From G965215055 sp965242685 (GTDB taxonomy: Bacteria; Pseudomonadota; Gammaproteobacteria; UBA4575): 64,000 nt of DNA. The first letter of the stretch is position 1, and every line of letters starts with the position of its first letter. The notes below the pieces were generated by a model. It was not told the DNA's origin, made no database searches, and saw only the letters and a program-made list of their open reading frames with translations. This document shows positions 26,745 to 35,129 of this stretch, one piece after another. The DNA lies in NCBI GenBank assembly GCA_965242685.1, contig OZ251487.1:868001-932000 (forward strand), written 5' to 3'. The position numbers were made by a program, and so were the translations under genes.

Positions 26745-26965
26745 TCTGTCCCCCGCAAACCTGTCAGTAGTTCCAGTGTTTGATGATATCCGATAGGTAT
26801 CGTGACCAAAAGTAAGTATAATAGAGAATGATATAATAGCTTACTTGTATCAAATTGACCAGAGTGTTTTATTCTTATTGTATCCAAATGAAACGTATAG
26901 TAAATTATTTGGACAAGGTAGCTGTAAAACATAAAAGAACAACAAACAAGTAAAGGGCATAACCG

Positions 26966-27445
26966 ATGAATTCCAATCAAATAAGCAATGATGAATTCAA
27001 ACGCGCCATGGGCTGTTTCCCTAGTGGCGTCACAATTGTGACAACGATCGGCAAAGACAATCAGAAGTACGGATTTACGGCCTCTGCATTTTCATCCCTT
27101 TCTCTCTCGCCTCCCTTGGTACTGGTTTGCTTGGCGAATAATGCCGAATGCTTTGAGTCTTTCAACCGCGGCAAGCAATTTGCCGTCAATATTATCGGTT
27201 CAAAGCATGAAGAACTGGCCTTCAAGTTTGCCACCAAAGGCTGCGATAAGTTTGGGGGGGATGAGTTCGTAGCCGGTGAAAATGGCCTGCCAGTGCTTGA
27301 GGATGCCCCGGTATCCATGGAGTGTGCAACCCGATACACTTACCCTGGCGGCGACCACGTTATCCTCGTGGGCGAAGTCAAGTGCATAAAAGTCAACGAT
27401 ACCCTCCCAACCATTTGGCATCAGGGAAAATTCCACCACCTTTAG
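26966..27445 (+). CDS. Flavin reductase-like domain protein (HpaC/RutF type)
   Basis: 159 residues: FKRAMGCFPSGVTIVTT, GFTASAFSSLSLSPPLVLVCL (flavin-binding loop), FAVNIIGSKHEELAFKFA and a C-terminal WHQGKFHHL. This family reduces FMN or FAD with NAD(P)H for two-component oxygenases. It is of a different fold from the reductase at 19.5-20.1 kb, so the locus has two unrelated flavin reductases. It is divergent from the sigma-54 regulator, sharing a 221-bp intergenic region. Confidence 0.86.
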   Translation: MNSNQISNDEFKRAMGCFPSGVTIVTTIGKDNQKYGFTASAFSSLSLSPPLVLVCLANNAECFESFNRGKQFAVNIIGSKHEELAFKFATKGCDKFGGDEFVAGENGLPVLEDAPVSMECATRYTYPGGDHVILVGEVKCIKVNDTLPTIWHQGKFHHL

Positions 27446-27496
27446 CGAAACCCCAAGAAGCAGGAGACGCAATCGATCAGCTTGACTCTTTTTCCT

Positions 27497-27730
27497 TTAC
27501 CTCGGTTTTTCTTTCACCTCGGAGATAAAATTCATGAATGCGGGTTCCAACAACTCATGGTCCCTCATCCTAGACTTCTTCCTCAACAAATCCTGAACGT
27601 CTATTTCCAACGTATCATTGTGCCGATAAACCTTGATCTCACCCGAATGAACAAAGCGATAAATTTTCGTTATCGGAATACCGGATATCTTGGCAGCCTT
27701 TGCAATACTTACAAACTGTATCAACGCCAT
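27497..27730 (-). CDS. Small helix-turn-helix (excisionase/MerR-like) protein
   Basis: About 77 residues. FVSIAKAAKISGIPITKIYRFVHSGEIKVYRHNDTLEIDVQDLL fits a winged helix DNA-binding domain of the excisionase/MerR kind. ATG 27730 is preferred, preceded by AAGGGCGG; a TTG five codons upstream is possible. No integrase is nearby, so a phage or island role is unproven. Confidence 0.6.
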   Translation of the reverse strand: MALIQFVSIAKAAKISGIPITKIYRFVHSGEIKVYRHNDTLEIDVQDLLRKKSRMRDHELLEPAFMNFISEVKEKPR

Positions 27731-27957
27731 TTTACCGCCCTTCAAACTAATTTCCCGCCGCCATCCGTGACTGACTGTGACCGCTGACAGTTATTATACT
27801 GTAGAGAAATACGAATGTCCTATGCAAACCGTTTCTCGTATTTTTCATCGGTTTTTTCGCCTACCCGCCACCTTGCCGGCCTTTTTCCCACAAAAGGTTT
27901 ATAGATCTTCTACACAGGGCGTTGTACCTGCCGGCCGTTGATCGCATCAAACAACCG

Positions 27958-28542
27958 TTACCTTTTCCTACGCACTGCAAACGCCTGCCGATAAAACTGA
28001 CTTGCACCGTTTACGCCGATATGCCTGACATCGTCCGCGATCTTCTCGAGTACCGGTAAAGCCTTCGCATATACACTTGACTCGCCACCCACGAGTATCA
28101 TTTGTACGCCCTCTGATTCCCCTTTACCTTCGTTGATGACTACCGCGTCCAGAAAAGAGATTTCCCTCTCCGCCAACTGCTCGGACAATTCCTGCAAAAA
28201 TTCCGGCGACACCGTGCTCATATCCATCATCACGCCGTCCGTCCGAATGAATCGGGCCATGCCCTCCTCGCCAAAAAACACATTTTCCAACTGCGGGGCG
28301 TCGGACATGACGGTAATAACGATTGAACAGGCCCTGACAAGAGACGCGGCAGAGTGATGGAAACGTGCACCGAGGCATACAGGGTTGTCGCGTTGCCGTT
28401 GCGGGACATTTACGGAAAATCCGGCGTTCAAAAGCTGTCCTACCATCAAATTTGCCAAACTCCCTTCTCCCAGAACCCCTATCTCCACGTCCTTCGTATC
28501 GGGGCTTGCGTCTCTATCCACCCAATGCCTCAACCATCCCAA
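27958..28542 (-). pseudogene. Truncated 3-hydroxyisobutyrate/6-phosphogluconate dehydrogenase-like protein
   Basis: 194 residues covering mainly the NAD(P)-binding domain of the beta-hydroxyacid dehydrogenase family: IGVLGEGSLANLMVGQLLNAGFSV, then GVMMDMSTVSPEF and FLDAVVINEGKGESEGVQMILVGG. Usual relatives are about 290 residues. The C-terminal helical domain is missing and the catalytic Lys site near HIGVNGASQFYRQAF appears lost, as is the glycine pattern GxxGxG (GEGSLA). The start is unclear (TTG 28542) and overlaps the upstream gene by 13 bp. Likely a decaying gene. Confidence 0.55.
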
Positions 28543-28784
28543 ACGACCTCGATAATCCCTGCGTGCATGTCGACGACCCTCGACAGTGTCTCGGCCGCCT
28601 TGTCACTAATATCCTTTTCATGTACGTACTCCACCTTCCAGTTCACAATCTCTCCAGCCGCCGGTTTTATATCTTCGGGCGCCAGCCGTAGCCCGTCGCA
28701 TTCCTTATACATGGACATCGTATAATTGATAAACTCCGCTAAGTGAGCGGGCCTTGCCTTTAACTTTTTATCCATCTCATACAA
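28530..28784 (-). CDS. Hypothetical 84-residue protein
   Basis: Not recognised. Mixed charged and hydrophobic sequence without signal peptide or membrane helix; ends ETLSRVVDMHAGIIEVVWDG. Its stop overlaps the start of the dehydrogenase-like remnant. It could be a fragment of a larger gene. Confidence 0.4.
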   Translation of the reverse strand: MYEMDKKLKARPAHLAEFINYTMSMYKECDGLRLAPEDIKPAAGEIVNWKVEYVHEKDISDKAAETLSRVVDMHAGIIEVVWDG

Positions 28785-28899
28785 ACGTCAAAGATCCGAT
28801 GCCGACAACCAGCGTTGCATCCCTCTCATATTACGAATCATCCCGTTACCGTCATATTTTTTTCGACACAGGGAGCAAAGAGACCGGACGGAAAAATCC

Positions 28900-30120
28900 C
28901 TAAAACGGAACCCGTACCGAAAGGGTTCCGAAAACCCCGAACGCATCCGCATAGCTCAGCTCGGCCGGGAAATGCGTAACGTTGTCTCCGTAACGCTGTC
29001 CGGCTCTCGCATAGCGTACCTTTGGTACGTGCGACAAATATTCGATCCCCACGCCAAGACGAAAGACCACGTCGTCAAAATACACAGCCCGCAACGACGT
29101 TTTCAAGCGAAGCGTAGCGGCGGCACGCGAATCATCGACTTTCAGATCGGTCGGCAAGTCTATCATTGCCGACGACAGTACGGTTCTTTGATGCCCCTTG
29201 TATTCGGCATCAAGATAGTAGACACCGATGTCACCTTCGGCGGCAAACGCCCAACGTCGTTTGAACGGAACATCAAGGTTGGCGCCGACAAGCAACCCAT
29301 AATACGAGGCTCGCAGGCGCTCATTCAACGTCATGTAATTTTCATCTGGCGTCCTATTCGTTGCCTCATACGAGAAAATATCGGTACGCTGATACAAGCG
29401 TTTAAAACTCGGCCCGGCGAAAAACGACATCTTGCGCGCCGTCCCCCGCCAGTCGCCCCGAACGCCACCAATGACGTCAACACCTCCGAAGTCCACCTCC
29501 CTTCTCGTATGTATACGGATCGTGTCTCCCCAGGCAAAATTGGGCGTATGTGCAAGGGGTCTTCCGTCTATGGCGCCGATCCAGCCGGAAAACTTGAGGC
29601 CCCGAGTCGTTCTGATCGCCTCAAGCAAGCCGCTCAACCTATCCGCATCGCCGAATATTTCAGCCCTTCGCGCCTCTCTCTGTGCCGCCGTTAAGGCCAT
29701 CAATTCCGTCAGCGCGATCCCGAACTGCTCCGCTTCCAGCCTATCCCATAACTCACTCGTTCGTTGATATTCGTTGAAATGCCTGGCGTCGTGCGAAGTA
29801 AAAAAACCGCGCGCCTCGGTGAACACGTTGCGCCCGAAGGCGTCGTACGTACCACCCACCGCCAGTTTGAGTAGCGGGCCGCCGCGAGAAGAGTCATAGT
29901 GGTCGAGCAAATCTGTCAGCTTCTCATCGGAATCCGTCTCGATAAACGGGCTTGATTCTGGCAGGTCAAGAAAAAAGGCGCCGACTTCGGCGCGCAGGTA
30001 AGTGCCGCTAGTTTCGTTCATCGTCGCCCCCCGCATCTGAGAATAGGCGGGTAACGCCACCACCAAAACGAGACATGCGACCAGCTTCCCGGAAATCGTG
30101 CTCAAGTTCAAACCGTTCAT
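28900..30120 (-). CDS. Predicted outer-membrane beta-barrel protein
   Basis: About 406 residues. A signal peptide (KLVACLVLVVALPAYSQ) is followed by many amphipathic strands (YLRAEVGAFFLDLP, KMSFFAGPSFKRLYQ, SYYGLLVGANLDVPF, VFRLGVGIEYLSHVP) and a C-terminal FGVFGTLSVRVPF ending in Phe, the usual outer-membrane insertion signal. A helical stretch rich in Ala/Glu at about 140-180 probably forms a plug or periplasmic insert. ATG 30120 has AGGA upstream. GC content looks higher than in neighbouring genes. No specific family recognised. Confidence 0.65.
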   Translation of the reverse strand: MNGLNLSTISGKLVACLVLVVALPAYSQMRGATMNETSGTYLRAEVGAFFLDLPESSPFIETDSDEKLTDLLDHYDSSRGGPLLKLAVGGTYDAFGRNVFTEARGFFTSHDARHFNEYQRTSELWDRLEAEQFGIALTELMALTAAQREARRAEIFGDADRLSGLLEAIRTTRGLKFSGWIGAIDGRPLAHTPNFAWGDTIRIHTRREVDFGGVDVIGGVRGDWRGTARKMSFFAGPSFKRLYQRTDIFSYEATNRTPDENYMTLNERLRASYYGLLVGANLDVPFKRRWAFAAEGDIGVYYLDAEYKGHQRTVLSSAMIDLPTDLKVDDSRAAATLRLKTSLRAVYFDDVVFRLGVGIEYLSHVPKVRYARAGQRYGDNVTHFPAELSYADAFGVFGTLSVRVPF

Positions 30121-30352
30121 CGGATCCTCATGCGACAATCTTTACAAGGGTGCCCTATTCTACAATGAACGTCATATCTAACGAACCGGAATATCGCTTT
30201 GAATCAGAATAAGCGCCGCAGAAAAATCTCGCCGCGAGTGCGCTTGAACTCAAAGATAGGAACATTGGACTTTCGCTGTTCGTGCGCGACGGATATTACC
30301 GGGGCAAAACCGAACATTTGTGGGCGGTGGAAGGCAAGAAGAATATTTCTAA

Positions 30353-30826
30353 TCAGTCACTCTCGCTCCCTCGTTGGTGATAGCTGAAATAAACGGTGGT
30401 CTTTCCATCTTCCTCAAAGGTCAAAACGTCATAAGGGTCTTTTCTCGCGCCTTCCATGCCGGGCGCACCCACGGGCATACCGGGTACGGCAAGGCCTTTC
30501 ACCTGAGGCCGCTCTTTCAGGAGGCGGAGGATGTCATCGGCCGGGACGTGCCCTTCTATGATATAGCCGTCTACCGTGGCGGTGTGGCAGGAATGCAGGC
30601 TGGGAGGTACACCCAATTCGGCCTTGATCGGATTCACGTCACGCCGGTCGCGGGCTTCCACCGAAAAGCCGTACCGTTCAAGATGACTCACCCACTTCTT
30701 GCAACAACCGCAGGTCGGACTTTTGTAGACCACTATTTCGGCCGCTTGACCGGGCGGCTGGAAGAAAAAGATGCCGCCGGCAACGAGAGTAACCGCTGCC
30801 AGACTTAGCCATTTTGTTTTTGCCAT
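30353..30826 (-). CDS. DUF411 periplasmic copper-binding protein (CopG-like)
   Basis: About 157 residues: signal peptide, then VVYKSPTCGCCKKWVSHLERYGF with the DUF411 CxCC motif, and later VPPSLHSCHTATVDGYIIEGHVPADDI with conserved Cys and His. Members such as Pseudomonas CopG bind copper in the periplasm. The start at 30826 is fixed by GGAGTGGCT before the ATG; a longer frame would run into the tRNA gene. Copper handling would fit with MtoX and the SCO chaperone elsewhere in the window. Confidence 0.85.
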   Translation of the reverse strand: MAKTKWLSLAAVTLVAGGIFFFQPPGQAAEIVVYKSPTCGCCKKWVSHLERYGFSVEARDRRDVNPIKAELGVPPSLHSCHTATVDGYIIEGHVPADDILRLLKERPQVKGLAVPGMPVGAPGMEGARKDPYDVLTFEEDGKTTVYFSYHQRGSESD

Positions 30827-30861
30827 AGCCACTCCAAAATTGTATTCGGTAAGGTTGTATC

Positions 30862-30953
30862 TGGCGGAGAGAGAGGGATTCGAACCCTCGGTGCCCCGTT
30901 GAGGACACACTCACTTTCCAGGCGAGCCCGTTTAACCACTCCGGCATCTCTCC
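30862..30953 (-). tRNA. tRNA-Ser (anticodon GGA)
   Basis: Acceptor GGAGAGA pairs with TCTCTCC; D-arm CCG/CGG; anticodon stem CTCGC/GTGAG with loop CTGGAAA (anticodon GGA); long variable arm typical of class II tRNAs; T-arm GAGGG-TTCGAAT-CCCTC; encoded CCA at 30862-30864. Confidence 0.96.
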
Positions 30954-30968
30954 CGATTCAAAAGTATA

Positions 30969-31313
30969 TCACGATTTCTTGCCGCTGCCCGGATTGTAGA
31001 CGGGGGCGGGAAAATGGGCGACGTTTTCGCCGGCCTCCGAAATTTTCGCGACGCCCTGTTTGTCGACTTCATCCACTCTGATCACGGCGTGCACGGGCAC
31101 AAAAAAACGCTTCACCCGGTCAAATTCGGTTTTGAGCTTTTCTTCGCCCGGATCAATGACGACGCTGTTGCGCTCGTTGAAGGTCAGGCTCTCGATGGTA
31201 ACAAAGCCGTACAGATCGGATTGGTATACCTGTCGCGCATACACTTCGTATACTTTGTCTTGGTTGTAAAAGGTCACTTTGTAAAGGCTTTTCTGCACGG
31301 TACGTTCAGACAT
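30969..31313 (-). CDS. DUF1820 family protein
   Basis: About 114 residues: YKVTFYNQDKVYEVYARQVYQSDLYGFVTIESLTF and FDRVKRFFVPVHAVIRVDEVDKQG match the conserved DUF1820 family of gammaproteobacteria; function unknown. The start ATG lies inside the icd 3' end (8-base overlap), indicating translational coupling. An upstream GTG (31322) is possible. Confidence 0.85.
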   Translation of the reverse strand: MSERTVQKSLYKVTFYNQDKVYEVYARQVYQSDLYGFVTIESLTFNERNSVVIDPGEEKLKTEFDRVKRFFVPVHAVIRVDEVDKQGVAKISEAGENVAHFPAPVYNPGSGKKS

Positions 31314-32658
31314 CGGAGGCACCCATGTTTTTGATGATTTCTTCGCCGAATCCAGAAGTGCTTACCAGCGTTGCCCCGGGCAGCAGGCGTTCGAGGTCTT
31401 CCTGCACTTCTTTTGAGGTGCCGGGCCGCCGCCCCTTGGCACGAAACCCCGCCCGGGCGCGGGCCAGGTCATAGGTAACGGTCTTCGAGGCAATGGCGCC
31501 CGATATGCCGGTAATGATCAGGTCCGCCGCTTCGCACCAACCCAGGTGACGCAGCATCATTTCCGCCGACAAGATGATGGAGCCGGGATTGACACGGTTT
31601 TTCCCGGCATGCGCCGGCGCGGTGCCGTGCGTGGCCTCAAAACAAGCGACGTCGTCCGAGACGTTCGCCCCCGGGGCGATACCGATTCCACCCACTTGCG
31701 CGGCCAGAGCATCGGAAATGTAGTCGCCATTCAGGTTCAACGTTGCAATGACGTCGTAGTCTTCGGGTTTGAGCAGGATCTGTTGTAAAAAGTTGTCGGC
31801 CAACACGTCCTTGATCAGGATTTCCCTGCCATTGCCGGGATGGATGATCCTACACCACGGGCCTTCGCCGATAATTTCGGCGTTAAACTCCTGTACGGCC
31901 AGATCATAGCCCCAGTTGCGGAACGCGCCTTCGGTAAATTTCATAATGTTTCCCTTGTGTACCAGGGATACCGAACGACGATCATTGTCTATGGCGTATT
32001 GAATGGCCTTGCGTATCAGGCGCACCGAACCTTCCTTCGAAACCGGTTTAATGCCGATCCCCGAGGTCTCCGGAAAGCGTATCTTGGTGATGCGCATGTC
32101 ATCGCGTAAAAATTTGATGACTTTTTTGGCGCCTTCACTCTGGGCCTCCCATTCAATACCCGCGTAAATGTCTTCGGTGTTTTCACGAAAGATCACCATG
32201 TCGGTCGTTGCGGAATCTTTCAGTGGCGTGAGCGTTCCCGAAAAATAGCGAATCGGACGCACACAGGCAAACAGATCCAGCTTCTGCCGAATGGCCACGT
32301 TCAATGAACGCATCCCCTCGCCTATCGGCGTTGCCAGCGGCCCCTTGATGGACACCACGTATTTTTTCATCACGTCAAGCGTTTCTTCGGGCAAAAAGTC
32401 CGTCTGGCCATATAAACGGGAGGCCTTCACGCCGGCGTAAATCTCCATCCAACTGATACGCCGTTCTTTGTTGTAAGCCTTCTTGACAGCCGCGGTCACG
32501 ACGCGCCTCATCACCGGCGTAACGTCTATGCCGATGCCATCGCCTTCTATGAACGGAATGACGGGAACGTCGGGGACGTCCAGGGTCTTGTCCTGATTCA
32601 GCCTGATCGCCTCTCCTTCCGCAGGGACTTGAACGTGTTCATAGGGTTGGTTTGCCAT
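31306..32658 (-). CDS. icd: NADP-dependent isocitrate dehydrogenase
   Basis: 450 residues. VIPFIEGDGIGIDVTPVM, GPLATPIGEGMRSLNVAIRQKLDL (phosphorylatable Ser region), MVIFRENTEDIYAGIEW, NLNGDYISDALAAQVGGIGIAPGAN and ATHGTAPAHAGK are canonical for bacterial Icd. It converts isocitrate to 2-oxoglutarate with NADP+ in the TCA cycle. Isocitrate lyase lies directly upstream on the same strand, so both enzymes of the TCA/glyoxylate branch point are adjacent. Confidence 0.97.
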   Translation of the reverse strand: MANQPYEHVQVPAEGEAIRLNQDKTLDVPDVPVIPFIEGDGIGIDVTPVMRRVVTAAVKKAYNKERRISWMEIYAGVKASRLYGQTDFLPEETLDVMKKYVVSIKGPLATPIGEGMRSLNVAIRQKLDLFACVRPIRYFSGTLTPLKDSATTDMVIFRENTEDIYAGIEWEAQSEGAKKVIKFLRDDMRITKIRFPETSGIGIKPVSKEGSVRLIRKAIQYAIDNDRRSVSLVHKGNIMKFTEGAFRNWGYDLAVQEFNAEIIGEGPWCRIIHPGNGREILIKDVLADNFLQQILLKPEDYDVIATLNLNGDYISDALAAQVGGIGIAPGANVSDDVACFEATHGTAPAHAGKNRVNPGSIILSAEMMLRHLGWCEAADLIITGISGAIASKTVTYDLARARAGFRAKGRRPGTSKEVQEDLERLLPGATLVSTSGFGEEIIKNMGASDV

Positions 32659-32780
32659 GTGTACCTCAAATGTATTCGAACTTTAGGGAATCATAATGGA
32701 TGCACGGCCGGGGGCACACTAGTAAGTATTCGCTTGCCGGACGTTACACGTCAAGAGTTGATCAGCCAAAAATGACTCGT

Positions 32781-34085
32781 CTATCCGGTAGCGGTCTTGG
32801 AATCGAACTGCTGTTCTTCGGTTGACCCCGACAGTGCCGTAACGGATGATTGTCCACCCTGAATTGTGGTCGTCACTTCATCAAAATAGCCGGCGCCCAC
32901 TTCTTGTTGGTGGCTGACAAAGGTGTACCCTCGCTTGCGCGCATCGAACTCCCGCTCCTGTACCATATCCACGTAAGCCGTCATCCCTTCCTCTATATAT
33001 TTCTTGCCCAAACTAAACATGTTGTACCACATGCTGTGAATACCCGCCAAAGTAATGAATTGGTACTTATATCCCATGGCACCCAGCTCACGCTGGAACT
33101 TGGCAATCGTGGCGTCGTCCAGGTTTTTCTTCCAATTAAAGGAAGGTGAACAGTTATAAGCAAGGAGCTGTTCAGGGTGTTCCTTGCGCACACCTTCGGC
33201 AAACTTCTTAGCAAAATCCAGGTCCGGCGTGCCCGTTTCGCACCAAATCAAATCGGCGTATTCGGCATAGGCAACGCCACGCGAGATCGCTTGTTCCAAT
33301 CCGTTTCTGACGCGAAAAAAGCCCTCGGAAGTACGCTCTCCCATCAGAAACGGTTTATCGCGTTCATCATGGTCGGAGGTGATCAAGTTGGCGGCCTCGG
33401 CGTCGGTTCGCCCCAGCACCACGGTCGGCACCCCCATGACGTCGGCGGCAAGACGGGCGGCATTCAGTTTTTGACAGGCTTCCTGCGTGGGAACAAGCAC
33501 CTTGCCCCCCATGTGGCCGCACTTTTTTACGGCGGCCAGCTGATCTTCAAAGTGTACGCCCGCAGCCCCCGCAACAATCATGTTCTTCATCAGCTCGAAG
33601 GCATTGAGAACGCCGCCAAAACCGGCTTCCGCATCGGCGACTATGGGTACAAAGTAATCCCTGTCGCCTTCGCCGTGCAGCCACTGAATTTCATCGGCGC
33701 GTTTGAAGGCGTTATTGATTCTGCGCACCACGGTGGGTACGGAATCATACGCATAGAGCGACTGATCCGGATACATGGTTTCACTGGTGTTGGCATCCGC
33801 CGCAACTTGCCAACCGGACAGGTATATGGCCTTGATGCCGGCCTTTACCTGCTGAACGGCTTGACCGCCCGTGAGCGTACCCAAACAGTTGATATAGTCT
33901 TCTTCATTGACAAGTTGCCAAAGCTTCTCCGCACCGCGTTTCGCAAGGGTGTGCTCTATCTGCAACGAGCCGCGAAGACGCACCACGTCTTCAGCCGTAT
34001 AGTCACGCCGGACATCTTTCCAGCGAGGATTATTCTTCCATTCCTCATCAAGTTCCTTTATCTGTTCAGTTCTGCTCTTGCTCAC
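32781..34085 (-). CDS. aceA: Isocitrate lyase
   Basis: 434 residues, family-typical. Active-site motif KKCGHMGGKVLVPTQ, GRTDAEAANLI, YNCSPSFNW and the C-terminal FVSHQQEVGAGYFDEV with SSVTALSGSTEEQQF. It cleaves isocitrate to glyoxylate and succinate in the glyoxylate shunt; in C1 growth it can regenerate glyoxylate. No malate synthase is in the window. Confidence 0.97.
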   Translation of the reverse strand: MSKSRTEQIKELDEEWKNNPRWKDVRRDYTAEDVVRLRGSLQIEHTLAKRGAEKLWQLVNEEDYINCLGTLTGGQAVQQVKAGIKAIYLSGWQVAADANTSETMYPDQSLYAYDSVPTVVRRINNAFKRADEIQWLHGEGDRDYFVPIVADAEAGFGGVLNAFELMKNMIVAGAAGVHFEDQLAAVKKCGHMGGKVLVPTQEACQKLNAARLAADVMGVPTVVLGRTDAEAANLITSDHDERDKPFLMGERTSEGFFRVRNGLEQAISRGVAYAEYADLIWCETGTPDLDFAKKFAEGVRKEHPEQLLAYNCSPSFNWKKNLDDATIAKFQRELGAMGYKYQFITLAGIHSMWYNMFSLGKKYIEEGMTAYVDMVQEREFDARKRGYTFVSHQQEVGAGYFDEVTTTIQGGQSSVTALSGSTEEQQFDSKTATG

Positions 34086-34329
34086 GATCTTCTCCTTAAA
34101 AAAATTCGGAACAACGGTTCGTTTTTAACCCTGCGTTTTATTCAAACTACGACAGGGAGGTATATTAACAGATACTAATTTATGATGACCATAAAATTCT
34201 GAGACACTGCAAACGAGTTATCATGAATGCGTTTTTCGCCAATCCATTCACCCGACTCACCGCGATGGAGTATAATTCGGGTACGTTGCTACTATATCCC
34301 TATCAACGCCGGAATGCAGCAGGATGACG

Positions 34330-34821
34330 ATGCAGTTCAAGACCGCCGACCTTTGCGATGCGCACGAGTCTGTCATTTCGGTCGCTCAACCGCTGTTTCG
34401 CAACTATGGCGGTAATATATCTTTTTACGGCACGATCCGCACCGTCAAATGCTTTGAAGATAACTCGTTGGTTCGAGAAATGCTTCAGGGCCCCGGTACG
34501 GGGCAGGTGCTGGTAGTAGACGGCGGCGGATCGACTCGCCGGGCACTGGTTGGAGATTTACTGGCACAAGCGGGGGCGGACAACGGCTGGGTGGGTATCG
34601 TTGTGTATGGGTGTATCCGTGATGCCGGCGTGATTGCAACGATTAAAATTGGCTGTAAGGCCCTTGCAACCATGCCACTCAAGACTGAAAAGAAAGGGGT
34701 GGGGGAAAAGAATGTTCCAGTGCGGTTTGCGGAGATCGAGTTGATTCCCGACCAGTTCCTATATGCCGATGAAGACGGGATCATCGTCAGTCCGAAAGAT
34801 TTGTTGAGCAAATCGCTGTAA
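34330..34821 (+). CDS. rraA: RraA family protein (RNase E activity regulator / HMG aldolase fold)
   Basis: 163 residues from ATG 34330, behind AGGA. FKTADLCDAHES, FRNYGGNISFYGTIRTVKCFEDNSLVRE, VLVVDGGGSTRRALVGDLLA, WVGIVVYGCIRDAG and GEKNVPVRFAEIELIPDQFLYADEDGII follow gammaproteobacterial RraA, which binds RNase E. The same fold includes 4-hydroxy-4-methyl-2-oxoglutarate aldolases, so the role is inferred from sequence similarity. Divergent from aceA. Confidence 0.9.
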   Translation: MQFKTADLCDAHESVISVAQPLFRNYGGNISFYGTIRTVKCFEDNSLVREMLQGPGTGQVLVVDGGGSTRRALVGDLLAQAGADNGWVGIVVYGCIRDAGVIATIKIGCKALATMPLKTEKKGVGEKNVPVRFAEIELIPDQFLYADEDGIIVSPKDLLSKSL

Positions 34822-35129
34822 AGTTGCGGTTAATTTTTTCGCCCAAAATATGGCATAAAAGGGCGGGAATAATGGGATATAACGATTTTTTTCGGGAAAT
34901 ATCGGGATGGACGGAAAAAAAGTTAGAAATTACTTTAAGTTTGTGCCGTAGCGGGGTTTTGGCGGTGGGCGGGATGAGACAGAAAATAGTGTGGGGTTGC
35001 GTCTAATTTTTAATGTGTAAAATTGGTGAAATGGGTAGAGAAAAGTTGAGATGGTGTGGGATAAGCGAGATACCGTGAGATCGTGGGGCAGAAATATAGG
35101 CTTCGGCACAAGGGGGGTTGCGTAACATC
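34822..35129. other. Purine-rich intergenic region with strong strand asymmetry
   Basis: About 308 bp between rraA and the MBL gene. The plus strand is very rich in G and A with few Cs, including runs such as GGAAAAAAAG and AAGGGGGGTTG. I see no gene, hairpin or repeat unit. The last bases supply a ribosome-binding site for the next gene. Confidence 0.5.

Noticed and set aside
28972..29694. 240-residue frame opposite the outer-membrane barrel gene
   Set aside because: Antisense to a protein with signal peptide and C-terminal Phe; no recognisable features.
33177..34178. 333-residue reading frame opposite aceA
   Set aside because: Fully antisense to a canonical isocitrate lyase with intact motifs; composition shows no protein family.
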